Shown here in pieces: positions 51,206 through 61,108 of a stretch of DNA of 64,000 nt. The stretch's first letter is position 1; every line of letters starts with the position of its first letter. Location: the NCBI GenBank assembly GCA_039613835.1, contig CP154827.1, positions 124,001-188,000 of the forward strand, written 5' to 3'. The position numbers and the translations under genes are program-made. Origin of the DNA: Acetobacteraceae bacterium (lineage in GTDB: Bacteria > Pseudomonadota > Alphaproteobacteria > Acetobacterales > Acetobacteraceae). The notes under the pieces were generated by a model that did not search any database, had not been told where the DNA came from, and saw nothing but the letters and a program-made list of their open reading frames with translations.

Positions 51206-51487
51206 ATGCCAAGGCGTGTCCTGACTGGGCGAGTGACTAGTGATAAGATGGACAAGACGGTGACCGTCCTCGTGCATCGTCGCGTTATGCACCCGCTTTA
51301 TAAAAAGTTTATTCGCCGCTCCAAGAAATACGCGGCGCATGATGAGCTGAATGAGTGCAAAATCGGCGATACCGTCCGTATCGAAGAATGTGCGCCGATT
51401 TCAAAACGCAAGACGTGGATGGTTGTTACGCGCAACGGTGCGGCACTTGGTGCCCCCGCGGCTGACGCCAGCCCTGTTTCGGCTTAA
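51206..51487 (+). CDS. rpsQ: 30S ribosomal protein S17
   Basis: S17 is a primary 16S-binding OB-fold protein. The 93-residue protein begins [20 protein letters not shown] and has [19 protein letters not shown] and [16 protein letters not shown]. The last 15 residues are a variable Ala-rich tail. It lies 13 bases after rpmC. Confidence 0.96.
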   Translation: MPRRVLTGRVTSDKMDKTVTVLVHRRVMHPLYKKFIRRSKKYAAHDELNECKIGDTVRIEECAPISKRKTWMVVTRNGAALGAPAADASPVSA

Positions 51488-51501
51488 ATAGGGGGCTAAA
51501 A

Positions 51502-51870
51502 ATGATCCATCCTGAGACCAACCTTGGCGTTGCGGATAATTCCGGCGCGCGTCGGGTGCAGTGCATCAAGGTGCTGGGCGGTTCCAAGCGTAAAACCGCT
51601 TCGGTCGGCGACGTGATCGTCGTTTCCGTCAAGGAGGCGATTCCGCGCGGTAAAGTCAAAAAAGGTGATGTCCATCAGGCTGTCATCGTCCGCACCTCTT
51701 ACCCGGTGCGTCGGGCGGATGGCAGCGCCATTCGTTTTGACAAAAACGCAGCAGTGCTGATCAACAAGTCGATGGAGCCCATTGGTACGCGTATCTTTGG
51801 TCCCGTCGTGCGTGAGCTGCGTGCCCGCAAGTTCATGAAAATCATCTCCCTTTCTCCGGAGGTCCTGTAA
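51502..51870 (+). CDS. rplN: 50S ribosomal protein L14
   Basis: L14 forms intersubunit bridge B8. The 122-residue protein has [20 protein letters not shown] and the C-terminal [20 protein letters not shown], both diagnostic. Its stop shares one base with the rplX ATG (TAATG). Confidence 0.97.
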   Translation: MIHPETNLGVADNSGARRVQCIKVLGGSKRKTASVGDVIVVSVKEAIPRGKVKKGDVHQAVIVRTSYPVRRADGSAIRFDKNAAVLINKSMEPIGTRIFGPVVRELRARKFMKIISLSPEVL

Positions 51871-52190
51871 TGGCCGCGCGTATAAAAAAGGGTGATCAGG
51901 TTGTGGTCATTTCCGGTGCGTCCAAAGGCGTGCGGGGTGAGGCGATGTCCATCCTTCCTAAGGTTGAGAAGGCTGTCGTCCGTGGCGTTGCTATAGCGAA
52001 ACGTCACACGAAGCCGAGCCGCCAGAATGAAGAGGGCGGCATCATTGCGAAGGAGATGCCTGTGCATCTCTCAAATCTTAAACTTATCGATCCGAAGAGT
52101 GGCAAGCCGACCCGTGTTGGTTTCCGCGTTCTTGATGACGGCCGCAAAGCGCGCGTCGCCAAGGCGACCGGCGAGATTATCGGAGGCTAA
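51870..52190 (+). CDS. rplX: 50S ribosomal protein L24
   Basis: L24 is an assembly initiator with a KOW domain. The 106-residue protein has [20 protein letters not shown], then [20 protein letters not shown]. It overlaps rplN by one base and precedes rplE by nine. Confidence 0.96.
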   Translation: MAARIKKGDQVVVISGASKGVRGEAMSILPKVEKAVVRGVAIAKRHTKPSRQNEEGGIIAKEMPVHLSNLKLIDPKSGKPTRVGFRVLDDGRKARVAKATGEIIGG

Positions 52191-52199
52191 GGGGGCGAT

Positions 52200-52766
52200 A
52201 TGAGCGACAAACACGCACACGCTCTGCCGCGTCTGCAGGAACGTTACCAGCAGGAGATCCGTGAGCAGCTTCGTCAGCAGTTTGGCTATAAAAACATCCT
52301 GCAAGTGCCGAAGCTTGAGAAGATCGTCCTTAATATGGGCGTCGGTGAAGCGGCAGGCGATCAGAAAAAACTGGATGCCGCCGTTGCGGAGATGGCGCTG
52401 ATCGCAGGTCAGAAGCCCGTCAAGACGCTGGCACGCAAGGCGATTGCCGGTTTCAAGATCCGTGAAGGCCTGCCGATCGGCTGTAAAGTCACGCTGCGTC
52501 GCGCACGTATGTATGAGTTTCTCGATCGTCTTGTGACAATCGCGATGCCGCGCATTCGTGACTTCCGTGGGCTTCCGGCGAATAAGGGCTTTGATGGTCG
52601 CGGCAACTTTGCGATGGGCATCAAGGAGCAGATTGTGTTCCCTGAAATCCAGTACGACAAGGTTGATTCAGTGCGCGGCATGGACATCATTTTCGTGACA
52701 AATGCACGGAGCGATGATGAAGCCAAAGCATTGCTGAAAGCCTTTGACCTACCGTTCGCGGCCTGA
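52200..52766 (+). CDS. rplE: 50S ribosomal protein L5
   Basis: L5 binds 5S rRNA and contacts P-site tRNA. The 188-residue protein has [20 protein letters not shown] and [20 protein letters not shown]. The N-terminus is slightly longer than in E. coli. It is followed by a 115-base spacer before rpsN. Confidence 0.97.
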   Translation: MSDKHAHALPRLQERYQQEIREQLRQQFGYKNILQVPKLEKIVLNMGVGEAAGDQKKLDAAVAEMALIAGQKPVKTLARKAIAGFKIREGLPIGCKVTLRRARMYEFLDRLVTIAMPRIRDFRGLPANKGFDGRGNFAMGIKEQIVFPEIQYDKVDSVRGMDIIFVTNARSDDEAKALLKAFDLPFAA

Positions 52767-52881
52767 AAGTTTCGTGGTGCCCTTTGTTTTTTGATTGCAA
52801 AGAGGCGAAGGGTGCCTTTATAGACACGCTGTTTGGAAAACCGTCGGGATTGGCCCGACAGGTTCCGGGAGAAAGTTTAGC

Positions 52882-53187
52882 ATGGCAAAAGTCTCCGCCG
52901 TGAATCGCAACGCGAAGCGCGCGCAAATGGCGCAGCGCGATCGTGCGAAGCGGACCGCGCTTAAGGAAATCATCAAGGATCGTTCTCTTCCTGTGGAAGA
53001 GCGGTTCGACGCGTCGCTGAAACTCGCTGAGATGCCGCGCAATGGCTCACGCACGCGTGTGCGCCTGCTGTGCAAGGTCTCTGGCCGTCCGCGCGCCAAT
53101 TATCGGAAATTCCAGCTCAGCCGTATCGCGCTCCGCGATCTGGCATCAACGGGCCAGATTCCCGGTATGGTTAAATCGAGCTGGTAA
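52882..53187 (+). CDS. rpsN: 30S ribosomal protein S14 (zinc-free form)
   Basis: S14 is a late-assembling 30S head protein. The 101-residue protein is the long form without the CxxC zinc ribbon, and ends [20 protein letters not shown] with a short tail. The ATG at 52882 ([10 protein letters not shown]) is chosen by family start. The frame is open 29 codons upstream but without similarity. Confidence 0.96.
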   Translation: MAKVSAVNRNAKRAQMAQRDRAKRTALKEIIKDRSLPVEERFDASLKLAEMPRNGSRTRVRLLCKVSGRPRANYRKFQLSRIALRDLASTGQIPGMVKSSW

Positions 53188-53202
53188 GGGTTTAAGACGA
53201 CA

Positions 53203-53601
53203 ATGTCCCTCTCCGATCCTTTGGGTGATATGATCACCCGTATACGTAACGCGCAGCGTGCACGTCACGCATCCTGCGTTGCGCCGGCGTCCAAACTGCG
53301 TGCCAATGTGCTTGAGGCCCTGCGCCGCGAAGGTTACATTCGTGGTTACACGACTGAGGAACTCCGCAAGGGTGTCTCCCAGTTGCGGGTCGAGCTGAAA
53401 TACGCTGATGGCCAGCCGGTTATCAAAGAGATTCACCGCGTTTCCAAGCCGGGGCGTCGCGTCTATTCCAAAATCAAGGAATTGCAGCGCGTCTATGCTG
53501 GTCTCGGCGTTTCCATCCTGTCCACACCCCGCGGCGTCCTTTCGGACGTTGAGGCCCGCGCTGCCAATGTTGGCGGCGAGGTCCTCTTCCGCGTGTTCTA
53601 A
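53203..53601 (+). CDS. rpsH: 30S ribosomal protein S8
   Basis: S8 is a primary 16S-binding protein and represses the spc operon in enterobacteria. The 132-residue protein begins [20 protein letters not shown] and has [20 protein letters not shown] and [20 protein letters not shown]. It sits 15 bases after rpsN. Confidence 0.97.
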   Translation: MSLSDPLGDMITRIRNAQRARHASCVAPASKLRANVLEALRREGYIRGYTTEELRKGVSQLRVELKYADGQPVIKEIHRVSKPGRRVYSKIKELQRVYAGLGVSILSTPRGVLSDVEARAANVGGEVLFRVF

Positions 53602-53613
53602 GGGAGGGACGCA

Positions 53614-54150
53614 ATGTCACGTATTGGCAAATATCCGATTCCGATCCCTTCAGGCGTGGATGTCACCATTGCCAGGGGTATCCTTACCGCAAAGGGTAAA
53701 CGCGGCCAGCTCAGCATGCCTCTGTCCCGCTTTGTTGAGGCGAAGGTCGAGGATGGCAAGATCGCCATTCAGCCTGTCGGCAACCGCTCGCGCGAGACAT
53801 GGACGATGTGGGGCACAACCCGCGCCATCGCCGCGAATATCGTCAAGGGTGTCTCTGAGGGTTTCTCCAAAACGCTCGAAATCACCGGGACGGGTTTTCG
53901 CGCCAGTGTCCAGGGCTCGAAACTGGTCATGAATCTCGGTTTCTCGCATGATGTGGTCTATCCCATCCCGGCCGACGTCAAAATCACGACGCCGCGCCCG
54001 ACGGCGATTACCGTCGAGGGGAATGACAAGCAGCGTGTCGGACAGGTCGCGCTGGATATTCGTAGTTTCCGCAAGCCGGAGCCTTATAAGGGCAAGGGTG
54101 TGCGTTATGAAACTGAAGTTCTTCGTCGCAAGGAAGGCAAGAAGAAATAA
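53614..54150 (+). CDS. rplF: 50S ribosomal protein L6
   Basis: L6 sits near the sarcin-ricin loop and the factor site. The 178-residue protein begins [20 protein letters not shown] and has the duplicated fold, ending with [20 protein letters not shown], which is diagnostic. It overlaps rplR by one base (TAATG). Confidence 0.97.
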   Translation: MSRIGKYPIPIPSGVDVTIARGILTAKGKRGQLSMPLSRFVEAKVEDGKIAIQPVGNRSRETWTMWGTTRAIAANIVKGVSEGFSKTLEITGTGFRASVQGSKLVMNLGFSHDVVYPIPADVKITTPRPTAITVEGNDKQRVGQVALDIRSFRKPEPYKGKGVRYETEVLRRKEGKKK

Positions 54151-54512
54151 TGGCTACGCAGCATGGTATGCAGGAGCGCCGTCGCAAGCGGTTGCGTTTC
54201 CAGCTTCGCCGCAAGAGCGGTGGCCGGCCGCGTCTGTCGGTTTTCCGCTCTGGCAAAAATATTTACGCGCAGATCATCGATGACGCCGCAGGTCGGACGC
54301 TCGCCAGTGCGAGCACGCTTGAGAAAGCCGTCCGCGATGCTGGCAAAAGCGGTGCGAATGTCGAGGCCGCCGGTGTGATCGGTAAGCTCATCGCGGAGCG
54401 TGGCGTCGCCGCCGGTGTTTCCACGGTTGTTTTCGATCGCGGCGCTTATCTCTATCACGGCCGTGTCAGGGCCCTTGCTGAGGCTGCCCGTGAGGGCGGA
54501 CTCTCGTTCTAG
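54150..54512 (+). CDS. rplR: 50S ribosomal protein L18
   Basis: L18 carries 5S rRNA into the large subunit. The 120-residue protein has [20 protein letters not shown], then [19 protein letters not shown] and [20 protein letters not shown]. It overlaps rplF by one base and precedes rpsE by 13. Confidence 0.97.
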   Translation: MATQHGMQERRRKRLRFQLRRKSGGRPRLSVFRSGKNIYAQIIDDAAGRTLASASTLEKAVRDAGKSGANVEAAGVIGKLIAERGVAAGVSTVVFDRGAYLYHGRVRALAEAAREGGLSF

Positions 54513-54525
54513 GAAAGGATCACAC

Positions 54526-55107
54526 ATGGCACGAGAGCCAAGAGAAGGCGGCCGCGGTGGTCGCGAGCGGGAGCGTGAGGGCGACGATCTTGTTGACAAG
54601 CTCGTAATGATCAACCGTGTCGCCAAGGTTGTCAAAGGTGGACGTCGCTTTGCATTTGCCGCCCTCGTGGTCGTTGGTGACCAGAAGGGGCGCGTCGGTT
54701 ACGGCGCCGGTAAAGCACGTGAAGTCCCTGAGGCGATCCGTAAAGCGACGGAACGTGCGAAGCGCGGCATGATCCGCGTCCCGATGAAGGAAGGTCGCAC
54801 GCTGCATCATGACAGTTACGGGCATTTCGGTGCGGGTAAAGTCGTGGTGCGCGCAGCTGAAGCGGGAACGGGCATCATCGCCGGTGGCCCGATGCGCGCT
54901 GTCTTTGAATCGCTGGGCGTTAATGACGTTGTTGCCAAGTCCCTTGGCACCCGCAACCCGCATAACATGGTCAAGGCGACATTTGCCGCGCTTGAGCGTT
55001 GCAGCAGCCCACGTGCTGTCGCTGCGCGCCGTGGCAAAAAAGCCTCGGATCTCTTCCCTAAGCGGGGCCAGGCCGCTGAGGGTACGGCGGAGGCTGCAAA
55101 TGGCTAA
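54526..55107 (+). CDS. rpsE: 30S ribosomal protein S5
   Basis: S5 takes part in accuracy and mRNA unwinding. The 193-residue protein starts with an Arg/Glu-rich segment. It then has the dsRNA-binding-like domain ([20 protein letters not shown]) and [20 protein letters not shown]. The ATG at 54526 (MAREPREGG) is preferred because it follows rplR with a GGAAAGGAT ribosome site. It overlaps rpmD by eight bases. Confidence 0.96.
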   Translation: MAREPREGGRGGREREREGDDLVDKLVMINRVAKVVKGGRRFAFAALVVVGDQKGRVGYGAGKAREVPEAIRKATERAKRGMIRVPMKEGRTLHHDSYGHFGAGKVVVRAAEAGTGIIAGGPMRAVFESLGVNDVVAKSLGTRNPHNMVKATFAALERCSSPRAVAARRGKKASDLFPKRGQAAEGTAEAANG

Positions 55108-55288
55108 AAAAAATGCGACAGTCCGCATCCGGCAGATTGCCTCTGCAATTGGCCGCAAGCCAGGCCAGAAAGAGACCCTCGTCGGTCTCGGTCTGCGCGG
55201 CATTGGCAGCCAGCGTGAGCTTGAGGATACGCCGGCCGTTCGCGGTATGATCCGTAAAGTTGCCCACCTTCTGCAGGTGGAGGGATAA
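55100..55288 (+). CDS. rpmD: 50S ribosomal protein L30
   Basis: This is a small large-subunit protein of 62 residues, with [20 protein letters not shown] and [20 protein letters not shown]. It begins inside the end of rpsE with an eight-base overlap, which suggests translational coupling. The rplO gene follows one base after its stop. Confidence 0.95.
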   Translation: MAKKNATVRIRQIASAIGRKPGQKETLVGLGLRGIGSQRELEDTPAVRGMIRKVAHLLQVEG

Positions 55289-55289
55289 A

Positions 55290-55775
55290 ATGAAACTCAA
55301 CGAACTTCGTGACAATGAGGGCTCGCGTTATCGCAAGAAGCGCCTTGGTCGCGGCATCGGCTCCGGTAAGGGTAAAACCTCCGGGCGCGGCGTTAAAGGC
55401 CAGAAGGCGCGCGAGGGCGTATCACTGAATGGTTTTGAGGGTGGTCAGCTCCCTCTCTATCGTCGTATGCCCAAACGTGGGTTCACCAATATTTTCCGCA
55501 AGGAATATGTTGCGGTCAATCTTGGCCGGATCCAGAAGGCGATTGATGCGGGCAAACTGGACGCAGCAAACCTCATCACTGAGGAGTTGCTTCGGGGTGC
55601 CGGGCTCGTCAATGGTGGGAAGATTGCAGGCGTGCGCATACTTGCGGGTGGGGAAGTCACAAAACCCATCAAGCTTGAAGTCGCTGGTGCCTCTGCGGCG
55701 GCTGTTCAGGCTGTCGAGAAGGCAGGCGGTTCTCTCGCCGTTATGCAAAAGGCGGAAGTTACGGCCGAGGCGTGA
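55290..55775 (+). CDS. rplO: 50S ribosomal protein L15
   Basis: L15 is a late assembly protein. The 161-residue protein has the Gly/Arg/Lys-rich segment [20 protein letters not shown], then [19 protein letters not shown] and a C-terminal domain with [20 protein letters not shown]. The secY gene follows after about 100 bases. Confidence 0.96.
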   Translation: MKLNELRDNEGSRYRKKRLGRGIGSGKGKTSGRGVKGQKAREGVSLNGFEGGQLPLYRRMPKRGFTNIFRKEYVAVNLGRIQKAIDAGKLDAANLITEELLRGAGLVNGGKIAGVRILAGGEVTKPIKLEVAGASAAAVQAVEKAGGSLAVMQKAEVTAEA

Positions 55776-55877
55776 TCCCGGCTCAGCCATAGCATTGCAA
55801 TGCATGCTGTCTTCATGGATAAACAGAACAGCGTCCCGCTGTGGCGGCGGCGCTGTTTTCGTTGAAAGGTTAGCACA

Positions 55878-57239
55878 ATGGCTTCTGCAGCAGATCAGCT
55901 CGCAGCCAATCTGAACCTCAGCTCCTTTTCCAAAGCGACGGAGCTTAAAAAGCGAATCTGGTTTACGCTTGGTGCGCTTATTATTTACCGCCTTGGAAGT
56001 TACATCCCGGTCCCGGGTGTTGATGCAACGATTCTCGGCCAGATACTTGCCGGACATAGTCGTGGCATTCTCGGCATGTTTGACATGTTCTCGGGAGGTG
56101 CACTAGGCCGTATGACGGTCTTTGCCCTCAATATTATGCCCTATATCAGCGCGTCCATTATCGTGCAGCTTCTTTCAACGGCGCTCCCATCTCTGGAGGC
56201 TCTGAAAAAGGAAGGGGATCAGGGGCGGAAAAAACTTAACCAATATACGCGTTACCTCACTGTGCTGATTGCGCTTTTCCAGGCCTACGGCATTGCGATG
56301 ACGTTGCAGCATATGACAGGAAATGGCGGTGTCAGCGCCGTCGTCAATCCGGGTTACCCGTTTATTTTCACCGCCGTTCTCACTCTCGTTGGCGGGACGA
56401 TGTTTTTGATGTGGCTTGGTGAGCAGATCACGGCGCGTGGTGTCGGTAATGGCATCTCCCTGATCATTTTCGCCGGTATTGTGGCGAACCTGCCCCATGC
56501 TTTGGCAAGCCTCTTCCAGCTGGGTTACACGGGCGCGCTCTCGCCGTTTTTCGTGCTTCTATTCCTCGTCCTTGCGGCGGTGACGATTGCCTTCATTGTT
56601 TTCATGGAGCAGGCGCAACGCCGCGTCGTCATTCAATATCCTAAACGTCAGGTCGGCAGCCGGATGTATGGGGGTGATTCCACCCATATGCCGCTCAAGG
56701 TCAATACGGCGGGCGTGATCCCACCGATCTTCGCTTCCTCCGTTCTGCTGATTCCCGTGACACTTGTCGGCTTCTCAGGCGGCAAGTCGGAGGGGTGGCT
56801 GGCTTCCATCGGGCAGGCGCTCAGTCAGGGGCAGCCGCTTTACATGGTGACTTACGCCGCCATGATCCTCTTCTTTTCCTATTTCTACGCCGCGGTCAGT
56901 TTCAACCCGGAGGAAACGGCGGAGAATCTGCGGAAGCAGGGCGGGTTCGTGCCGGGCATCCGGCCGGGAAGCAACACCACGCGGTATTTTGACCGTATCC
57001 TGACGCGTCTGACGACGATCGGCGGCATTTATCTTGTCGCTGTGTGCTTACTGCCACAGGTGCTCATCAGTCGTTATAGTGTGCCCTTCTATTTTGGTGG
57101 GACGAGCCTCATCATCATCGTGTCCGTTACCATCGATACGATGACGCAGGTGCAGTCGCATCTCGTGGCCCATCGCTATCAGGGGCTGATACGCAAGCAG
57201 CGTGGTCGATCCGCCAATCGGGTTGGGGTGCGGCGTTGA
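55878..57239 (+). CDS. secY: SecY, protein translocase channel subunit
   Basis: SecY is the ten-helix pore of the Sec translocon in the inner membrane. The 453-residue protein has IWFTLGALIIYRLGSYIPVP at helix 1, the plug/helix 2 region with FDMFSGGALGRMTVFALNIM and PYISASIIVQLL, and the cytosolic loop PEETAENLRKQGGFVPGIRP that contacts SecA and ribosomes. Its stop overlaps the adk ATG by one base. Confidence 0.98.
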   Translation: MASAADQLAANLNLSSFSKATELKKRIWFTLGALIIYRLGSYIPVPGVDATILGQILAGHSRGILGMFDMFSGGALGRMTVFALNIMPYISASIIVQLLSTALPSLEALKKEGDQGRKKLNQYTRYLTVLIALFQAYGIAMTLQHMTGNGGVSAVVNPGYPFIFTAVLTLVGGTMFLMWLGEQITARGVGNGISLIIFAGIVANLPHALASLFQLGYTGALSPFFVLLFLVLAAVTIAFIVFMEQAQRRVVIQYPKRQVGSRMYGGDSTHMPLKVNTAGVIPPIFASSVLLIPVTLVGFSGGKSEGWLASIGQALSQGQPLYMVTYAAMILFFSYFYAAVSFNPEETAENLRKQGGFVPGIRPGSNTTRYFDRILTRLTTIGGIYLVAVCLLPQVLISRYSVPFYFGGTSLIIIVSVTIDTMTQVQSHLVAHRYQGLIRKQRGRSANRVGVRR

Positions 57240-57844
57240 TGAATATCATTCTTCTCGGCCCGCCCGGCGCGGGGAAGGGCACGCAGGCGCAGCGTCTGGA
57301 GCGTGATTTCGGCCTCAAGCAGATTTCGACAGGCGACATGTTGCGTGCCGAGGTGAAGGCCGCAACACCGCTTGGTATCCAGGCCCAATCGCTTATGGAA
57401 AGGGGTCTCTACATCCCTGATCCGATCATGATTGAGATGATCCAGGGGTGTATCGTGCGGCCTGATTGCAAGTCAGGCTTCATCCTTGACGGCTTCCCCC
57501 GGACGGAAAGCCAGGCTGTCGCCCTGGATGAGATGTTGCACGCGTGTGAAGCACGGATTGACGCGGTGGTCCTTCTTGAAGTTGTGCCGGATGTTATTGT
57601 GGATCGCCTGGCCCAGCGCACCAACGCGGATGGCACCAAGCGCGCGGATGATGCGCCGGAAACGGTGCGCAAGCGTCTTGAGGTTTATGCTCAGCAGACA
57701 GCCGTGATTCTACCTTATTATGAGCATGCGAAATGCCTGAAACGCGTTGATGGGATGCAGGATGTCGATGCTGTTTATCGCGCCATTTTGCGGGCGCTTG
57801 GCCTGACCGCGCCGCGCGAAATGGACGGTATCACGCAAAAGTGA
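57239..57844 (+). CDS. adk: Adenylate kinase
   Basis: The enzyme converts ATP and AMP into two ADP. The 201-residue protein has the P-loop LLGPPGAGKGTQAQRLE, the AMP-binding QISTGDMLRAEVKA and FILDGFPRTESQAVAL, and a short LID with QRTNADGTKRADDAPETVR. Being next to secY is common in this operon. A hairpin about 20 bases downstream may end the transcript. Confidence 0.97.
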   Translation: MNIILLGPPGAGKGTQAQRLERDFGLKQISTGDMLRAEVKAATPLGIQAQSLMERGLYIPDPIMIEMIQGCIVRPDCKSGFILDGFPRTESQAVALDEMLHACEARIDAVVLLEVVPDVIVDRLAQRTNADGTKRADDAPETVRKRLEVYAQQTAVILPYYEHAKCLKRVDGMQDVDAVYRAILRALGLTAPREMDGITQK

Positions 57845-57864
57845 TAATATTCATTTGACTCAGC

Positions 57865-57889
57865 GGGGCCGGTCGTTATATTCGGCCCC
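57865..57889 (+). terminator. Hairpin after adk
   Basis: GGGGCCG and CGGCCCC pair across an 11-base loop, followed by CTTATC. The stem is short and lacks a clear T run. The 57890-58040 stretch before rpsM holds no gene that I see. Confidence 0.4.
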
Positions 57890-58040
57890 CTTATCACACG
57901 AGCTGCCAGGATTGTCGTTTTCCTCGTTCAGGGACCTGCGATTCCTCGTTTGGTGAAGCGCGGTAGAAATCAAGCAAGCCCGATGAGGGCTGAGGCATAA
58001 AAACAGAGTGCGGCTTCCGGGCCGACAGGGAGAGTGAAGC

Positions 58041-58418
58041 GTGGCACGTATTGCCGGCGTAAATATTCCGACGACAAGACGCGTCGTCATCGGTCTCAGC
58101 TATGTCTATGGCATCGGGCCGTCGACAGCGCGGAAGATCTGCTCCAGGCTCGGCATTGCTGACGCAAAGCGCGTCAATGAGCTGAGTGATGATAAAATCC
58201 TCAAGGTCCGTGAGTTGATTGATTCCGAGTATCGTGTTGAGGGTGACCTTCGTCGTGAGACAGCGATGAATATCAAACGCCTGATGGATCTCGGCTGTTA
58301 TCGTGGCCTGCGTCACCGTCGCGGACTTCCTGTTCGGGGCCAGCGCACCCACACCAACGCACGTACCCGCAAGGGTAAGGCGGTGGCGATTGCCGGTAAA
58401 AAGAAAGTCACGCGTTAA
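58041..58418 (+). CDS. rpsM: 30S ribosomal protein S13
   Basis: S13 is a head protein that forms intersubunit bridges. The 125-residue protein starts with GTG and reads [20 protein letters not shown]. It has [17 protein letters not shown] and the basic tail [20 protein letters not shown]. It is followed by rpsK after 86 bases. Confidence 0.97.
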   Translation: MARIAGVNIPTTRRVVIGLSYVYGIGPSTARKICSRLGIADAKRVNELSDDKILKVRELIDSEYRVEGDLRRETAMNIKRLMDLGCYRGLRHRRGLPVRGQRTHTNARTRKGKAVAIAGKKKVTR

Positions 58419-58504
58419 TCGCGTTCATTTAATGGTGAAGCGGGTGGTGGGTGTCGTATTCACTGCCCGATTTGCGTAAAAACTGATTTTGGGACAGGGC
58501 CAAT

Positions 58505-58897
58505 ATGGCGAAGGCGGCGGCTCCGCGTATCCGCAAGAAGGAACGCAAAAATATTATCTCGGGTGTTGCACACGTGCTTTCCACGTTCAACAACACACTG
58601 ATCACGATTTCGGACGCCCAGGGCAATGCGATTGCCTGGTCATCTTCTGGCGCGCAGGGCTTTAAGGGTTCTCGCAAATCGACGCCATATGCGGCTCAGG
58701 TCGCTGCTGAGGATGCAGGGCGCAAAGCGCGTGAGCATGGCATGGAAACGCTTGAGATTGAGGTCTCCGGCCCGGGTTCGGGTCGTGAGAGTGCTCTGCG
58801 TGCGTTGCAGAGTGTCGGTTTTTCCATCACCTCAATTCGTGATATGACTCCGGTGCCACATAATGGTTGCCGTCCTCGGAAGCGTCGCCGCGTCTGA
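58505..58897 (+). CDS. rpsK: 30S ribosomal protein S11
   Basis: S11 lies on the platform near the mRNA exit. The 130-residue protein has [40 protein letters not shown], and the end [14 protein letters not shown]. It precedes rpoA by 143 bases. Confidence 0.97.
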   Translation: MAKAAAPRIRKKERKNIISGVAHVLSTFNNTLITISDAQGNAIAWSSSGAQGFKGSRKSTPYAAQVAAEDAGRKAREHGMETLEIEVSGPGSGRESALRALQSVGFSITSIRDMTPVPHNGCRPRKRRRV

Positions 58898-59040
58898 TGG
58901 TTGCGCGCCGCACCCGTCAAAAAGTGCGGTTTCGCCAAGTTTGCGCGGCCCTTATTATGTGTCGCGTTGTCCTGACCCCGCATTGCGAGGTTGATACTTC
59001 GCTGAGTTGCAGCGAAAAAGTTTTTTGAAAGGCCACGACC

Positions 59041-60060
59041 TTGGTCCTCCAAAAGAACTGGCAGTCTCTTATTAAGCCGGAGAAACTTGAAGTTTCCCCC
59101 GGCGTGATGCCGTCTCATAAGGCGACCGTGGTTGCCGAGCCGCTTGAGCGGGGCTTCGGCATGACGCTGGGCAACGCCATTCGGCGCGTCCTGCTTTCCT
59201 CCCTGCAGGGAGCTGCGGTGACGGCCATTCAGATTGACGGAGTTCTCCATGAATTTTCCTCCGTGCCGGGTGTGCGAGAGGATGTGACCGATATCGTCCT
59301 CAATGTGAAGCAGCTTGCGCTGCGTATGCATGGGGATGGCCCCAAACGCATGATTCTGTCCGCCACAGGCCCGGGTGAAGTGACAGCGGGCCAGATCCAG
59401 GCCGGTCACGACATTGAAATCATGAATCCCGACCTTGTGATCTGCACGCTTGATCATGGTGTGAAGCTGGGTATCGAATTCACGGTAAATTCCGGTAAGG
59501 GTTACGTCCCCGCCGCCGCCAACCGGCCGGAAGATGCGCCGATCGGCCTAATCCCTGTCGATGCGATCTATTCGCCGATCCGCCAGGTTTCCTACAAGGT
59601 TGAGCAGACCCGCGTCGGACAGGTGACGGATTATGACAAGCTGCTTCTGACGGTGGAAACGGATGGTTCGTTGACGCCTGAGGATAGCCTCGCATTGGCG
59701 GCGCGTATCCTTCAGGACCAGTTTCGGCTCTTCATCAATTTTGAGGAGCCGCGCCCCGTCCGTCAGGAAGAGCCACGTGATGAGCTGCCGTTCAACCGCA
59801 ATCTCCTCCGTAAGGTGGATGAGCTTGAGCTTTCTGTCCGCAGTGCGAACTGCCTGAAAAACGATAACATCGTCTATATCGGTGACCTCGTTCAGAAATC
59901 CGAGCAGGAGATGCTGCGCACCCCGAATTTCGGCCGTAAGTCGCTCAATGAGATCAAGGAAGTCTTGACCTCAATGGGGCTGTCTCTCGGTATGAATGTT
60001 CCCGCCTGGCCGCCGGAAAACATTGAGGATCTCGCCAAACGTCTCGACGAGGTCTTCTGA
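59041..60060 (+). CDS. rpoA: RNA polymerase subunit alpha
   Basis: This is the assembly platform of RNA polymerase. The 339-residue protein begins at TTG ([20 protein letters not shown]). The N-terminal dimerisation domain has [20 protein letters not shown]. The C-terminal DNA- and activator-binding domain has [20 protein letters not shown] and [17 protein letters not shown]. The TTG start is supported by exact family alignment. The frame is intact, with rplQ 41 bases downstream. Confidence 0.97.
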   Translation: MVLQKNWQSLIKPEKLEVSPGVMPSHKATVVAEPLERGFGMTLGNAIRRVLLSSLQGAAVTAIQIDGVLHEFSSVPGVREDVTDIVLNVKQLALRMHGDGPKRMILSATGPGEVTAGQIQAGHDIEIMNPDLVICTLDHGVKLGIEFTVNSGKGYVPAAANRPEDAPIGLIPVDAIYSPIRQVSYKVEQTRVGQVTDYDKLLLTVETDGSLTPEDSLALAARILQDQFRLFINFEEPRPVRQEEPRDELPFNRNLLRKVDELELSVRSANCLKNDNIVYIGDLVQKSEQEMLRTPNFGRKSLNEIKEVLTSMGLSLGMNVPAWPPENIEDLAKRLDEVF

Positions 60061-60101
60061 GACAATCCTGGCATCTTTTAATAGAGTAAGGAATTCATAT
60101 C

Positions 60102-60521
60102 ATGCGTCATGGTGTTGCCGGGCGTAAACTCAACGTCACCTCATCCCACCGTGCGGCGATGTTCCGTAACATGGCCGTGTCTCTCATCAAGCATGAGCAA
60201 ATCACCACCACGCTCCCCAAGGCGAAGGAAATCCGCCCTGTTGTGGAGAAGCTGATCACACTCGGCAAGCAGGGCACGTTGCATGCACGTCGTCAGGCTT
60301 TTGCCCGTCTGCGTGATGAAGCTATTGTCGCGAAGCTTTTCTCAACTGTTGCGGAGCGTTACAAGGCGCGCGCAGGCGGCTATACCCGCGTGCTTAAGGC
60401 AGGCGTCCGTTATGGCGACAATGCGGATATAGCCGTGGTTGAGCTGGTTGAGCGCGATATTGAGGCGAAGGGCAAAGATAGCGGTCCCGTTCAGTCCGCG
60501 CCCGAGCTTGAGGCTGAATAA
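60102..60521 (+). CDS. rplQ: 50S ribosomal protein L17
   Basis: L17 lies near the tunnel exit. The 139-residue protein begins [20 protein letters not shown] and has [20 protein letters not shown] and [20 protein letters not shown]. It is the last gene of the alpha operon and ends before a clear intrinsic terminator. Confidence 0.97.
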   Translation: MRHGVAGRKLNVTSSHRAAMFRNMAVSLIKHEQITTTLPKAKEIRPVVEKLITLGKQGTLHARRQAFARLRDEAIVAKLFSTVAERYKARAGGYTRVLKAGVRYGDNADIAVVELVERDIEAKGKDSGPVQSAPELEAE

Positions 60522-60548
60522 AAAGCCTCCACGGATAAGCGTCGATCA

Positions 60549-60579
60549 AACTCGTCTGGTCAAACCAGGCGGGTTTTTT
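60549..60579 (+). terminator. Intrinsic terminator of the alpha operon
   Basis: AACTCGTCTGGT pairs with ACCAGGCGGGTT (two G-T wobbles) across a 3-base loop, and the T run continues to six T. It lies 28 bases after the rplQ stop. It is the clearest intrinsic terminator in the window. Confidence 0.85.
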
Positions 60580-60885
60580 ATGCGATCGCGGGCAATCACC
60601 GTCACGCCACACATAGCCTGCAGAGGCAGGGAAACAACCTAAAAGGAGGGGCCTTAATCAGCATTCACCCTCTTCAACTGCCGGCTCCGTGCTTGCGTTT
60701 CATCGCTCGACTAAAGATAATACCAGTGATATTTGTCGCGCCGCCGCAAAAATAAGTATAAATATTTATCGCCAAAAAGTCTATTGCTGAAATACCGATA
60801 TTTTTTGAGTATATAATGAGTACGCTGTTGTGGAATAAAATCAGAGCTCCCGCGTTGATGAGGGCGTGACCTCCAGGAGATTTCC
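60580..60885 (+). promoter_or_regulatory. AT-rich spacer with a perfect -10 box before the DUF1328 gene
   Basis: TATAAT at 60812-60817 is a perfect -10. The matching -35 region is weak (GAAATA at 17 bases spacing). It lies about 70 bases before the small membrane-protein gene. I see no gene in this spacer. Confidence 0.35.
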
Positions 60886-61060
60886 ATGCTTAAGCTCGCC
60901 TTGTCGTTTCTCGTCATTTCCCTGATTGCGGGACTATTCGGGTTTACCGGTATTTCGGCCGCATCAGCGGGGATCGCCAAAAATCCTCTTCACCATCTTC
61001 GTGGTGCTTTTCCTTATTTTTCTCGCGATGGCGGTCTTCGCCGGTAAAAGCATCACCTGA
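60886..61060 (+). pseudogene. DUF1328 (YtjA-like) small membrane protein, frameshifted
   Basis: This gene is too short for ordinary gene lists. The start [20 protein letters not shown] and the [10 protein letters not shown] segment match the family of roughly 55-residue two-helix membrane proteins. A run of five A at 60979-60983 shifts the frame. With four A, the sequence would continue [20 protein letters not shown] to the TGA at 61058. An AGGAGA ribosome site lies before the ATG. The function of the family is unknown. As a single homopolymer indel, this could be a sequencing error. Confidence 0.75.
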
Positions 61061-61086
61061 CGCCCCAATAAAAGCGGCATTTCGGG

Positions 61087-61108
61087 AAAAGCCGGTCACG
61101 CGCCGGCT
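61087..61108 (-). terminator. Terminator of the minus-strand efflux operon
   Basis: On the minus strand, AGCCGG and CCGGCT pair across a 7-base loop and are followed by TTTT. The stem begins at the last base of the outer membrane factor's stop codon. The stem is short but correctly placed. Confidence 0.6.
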
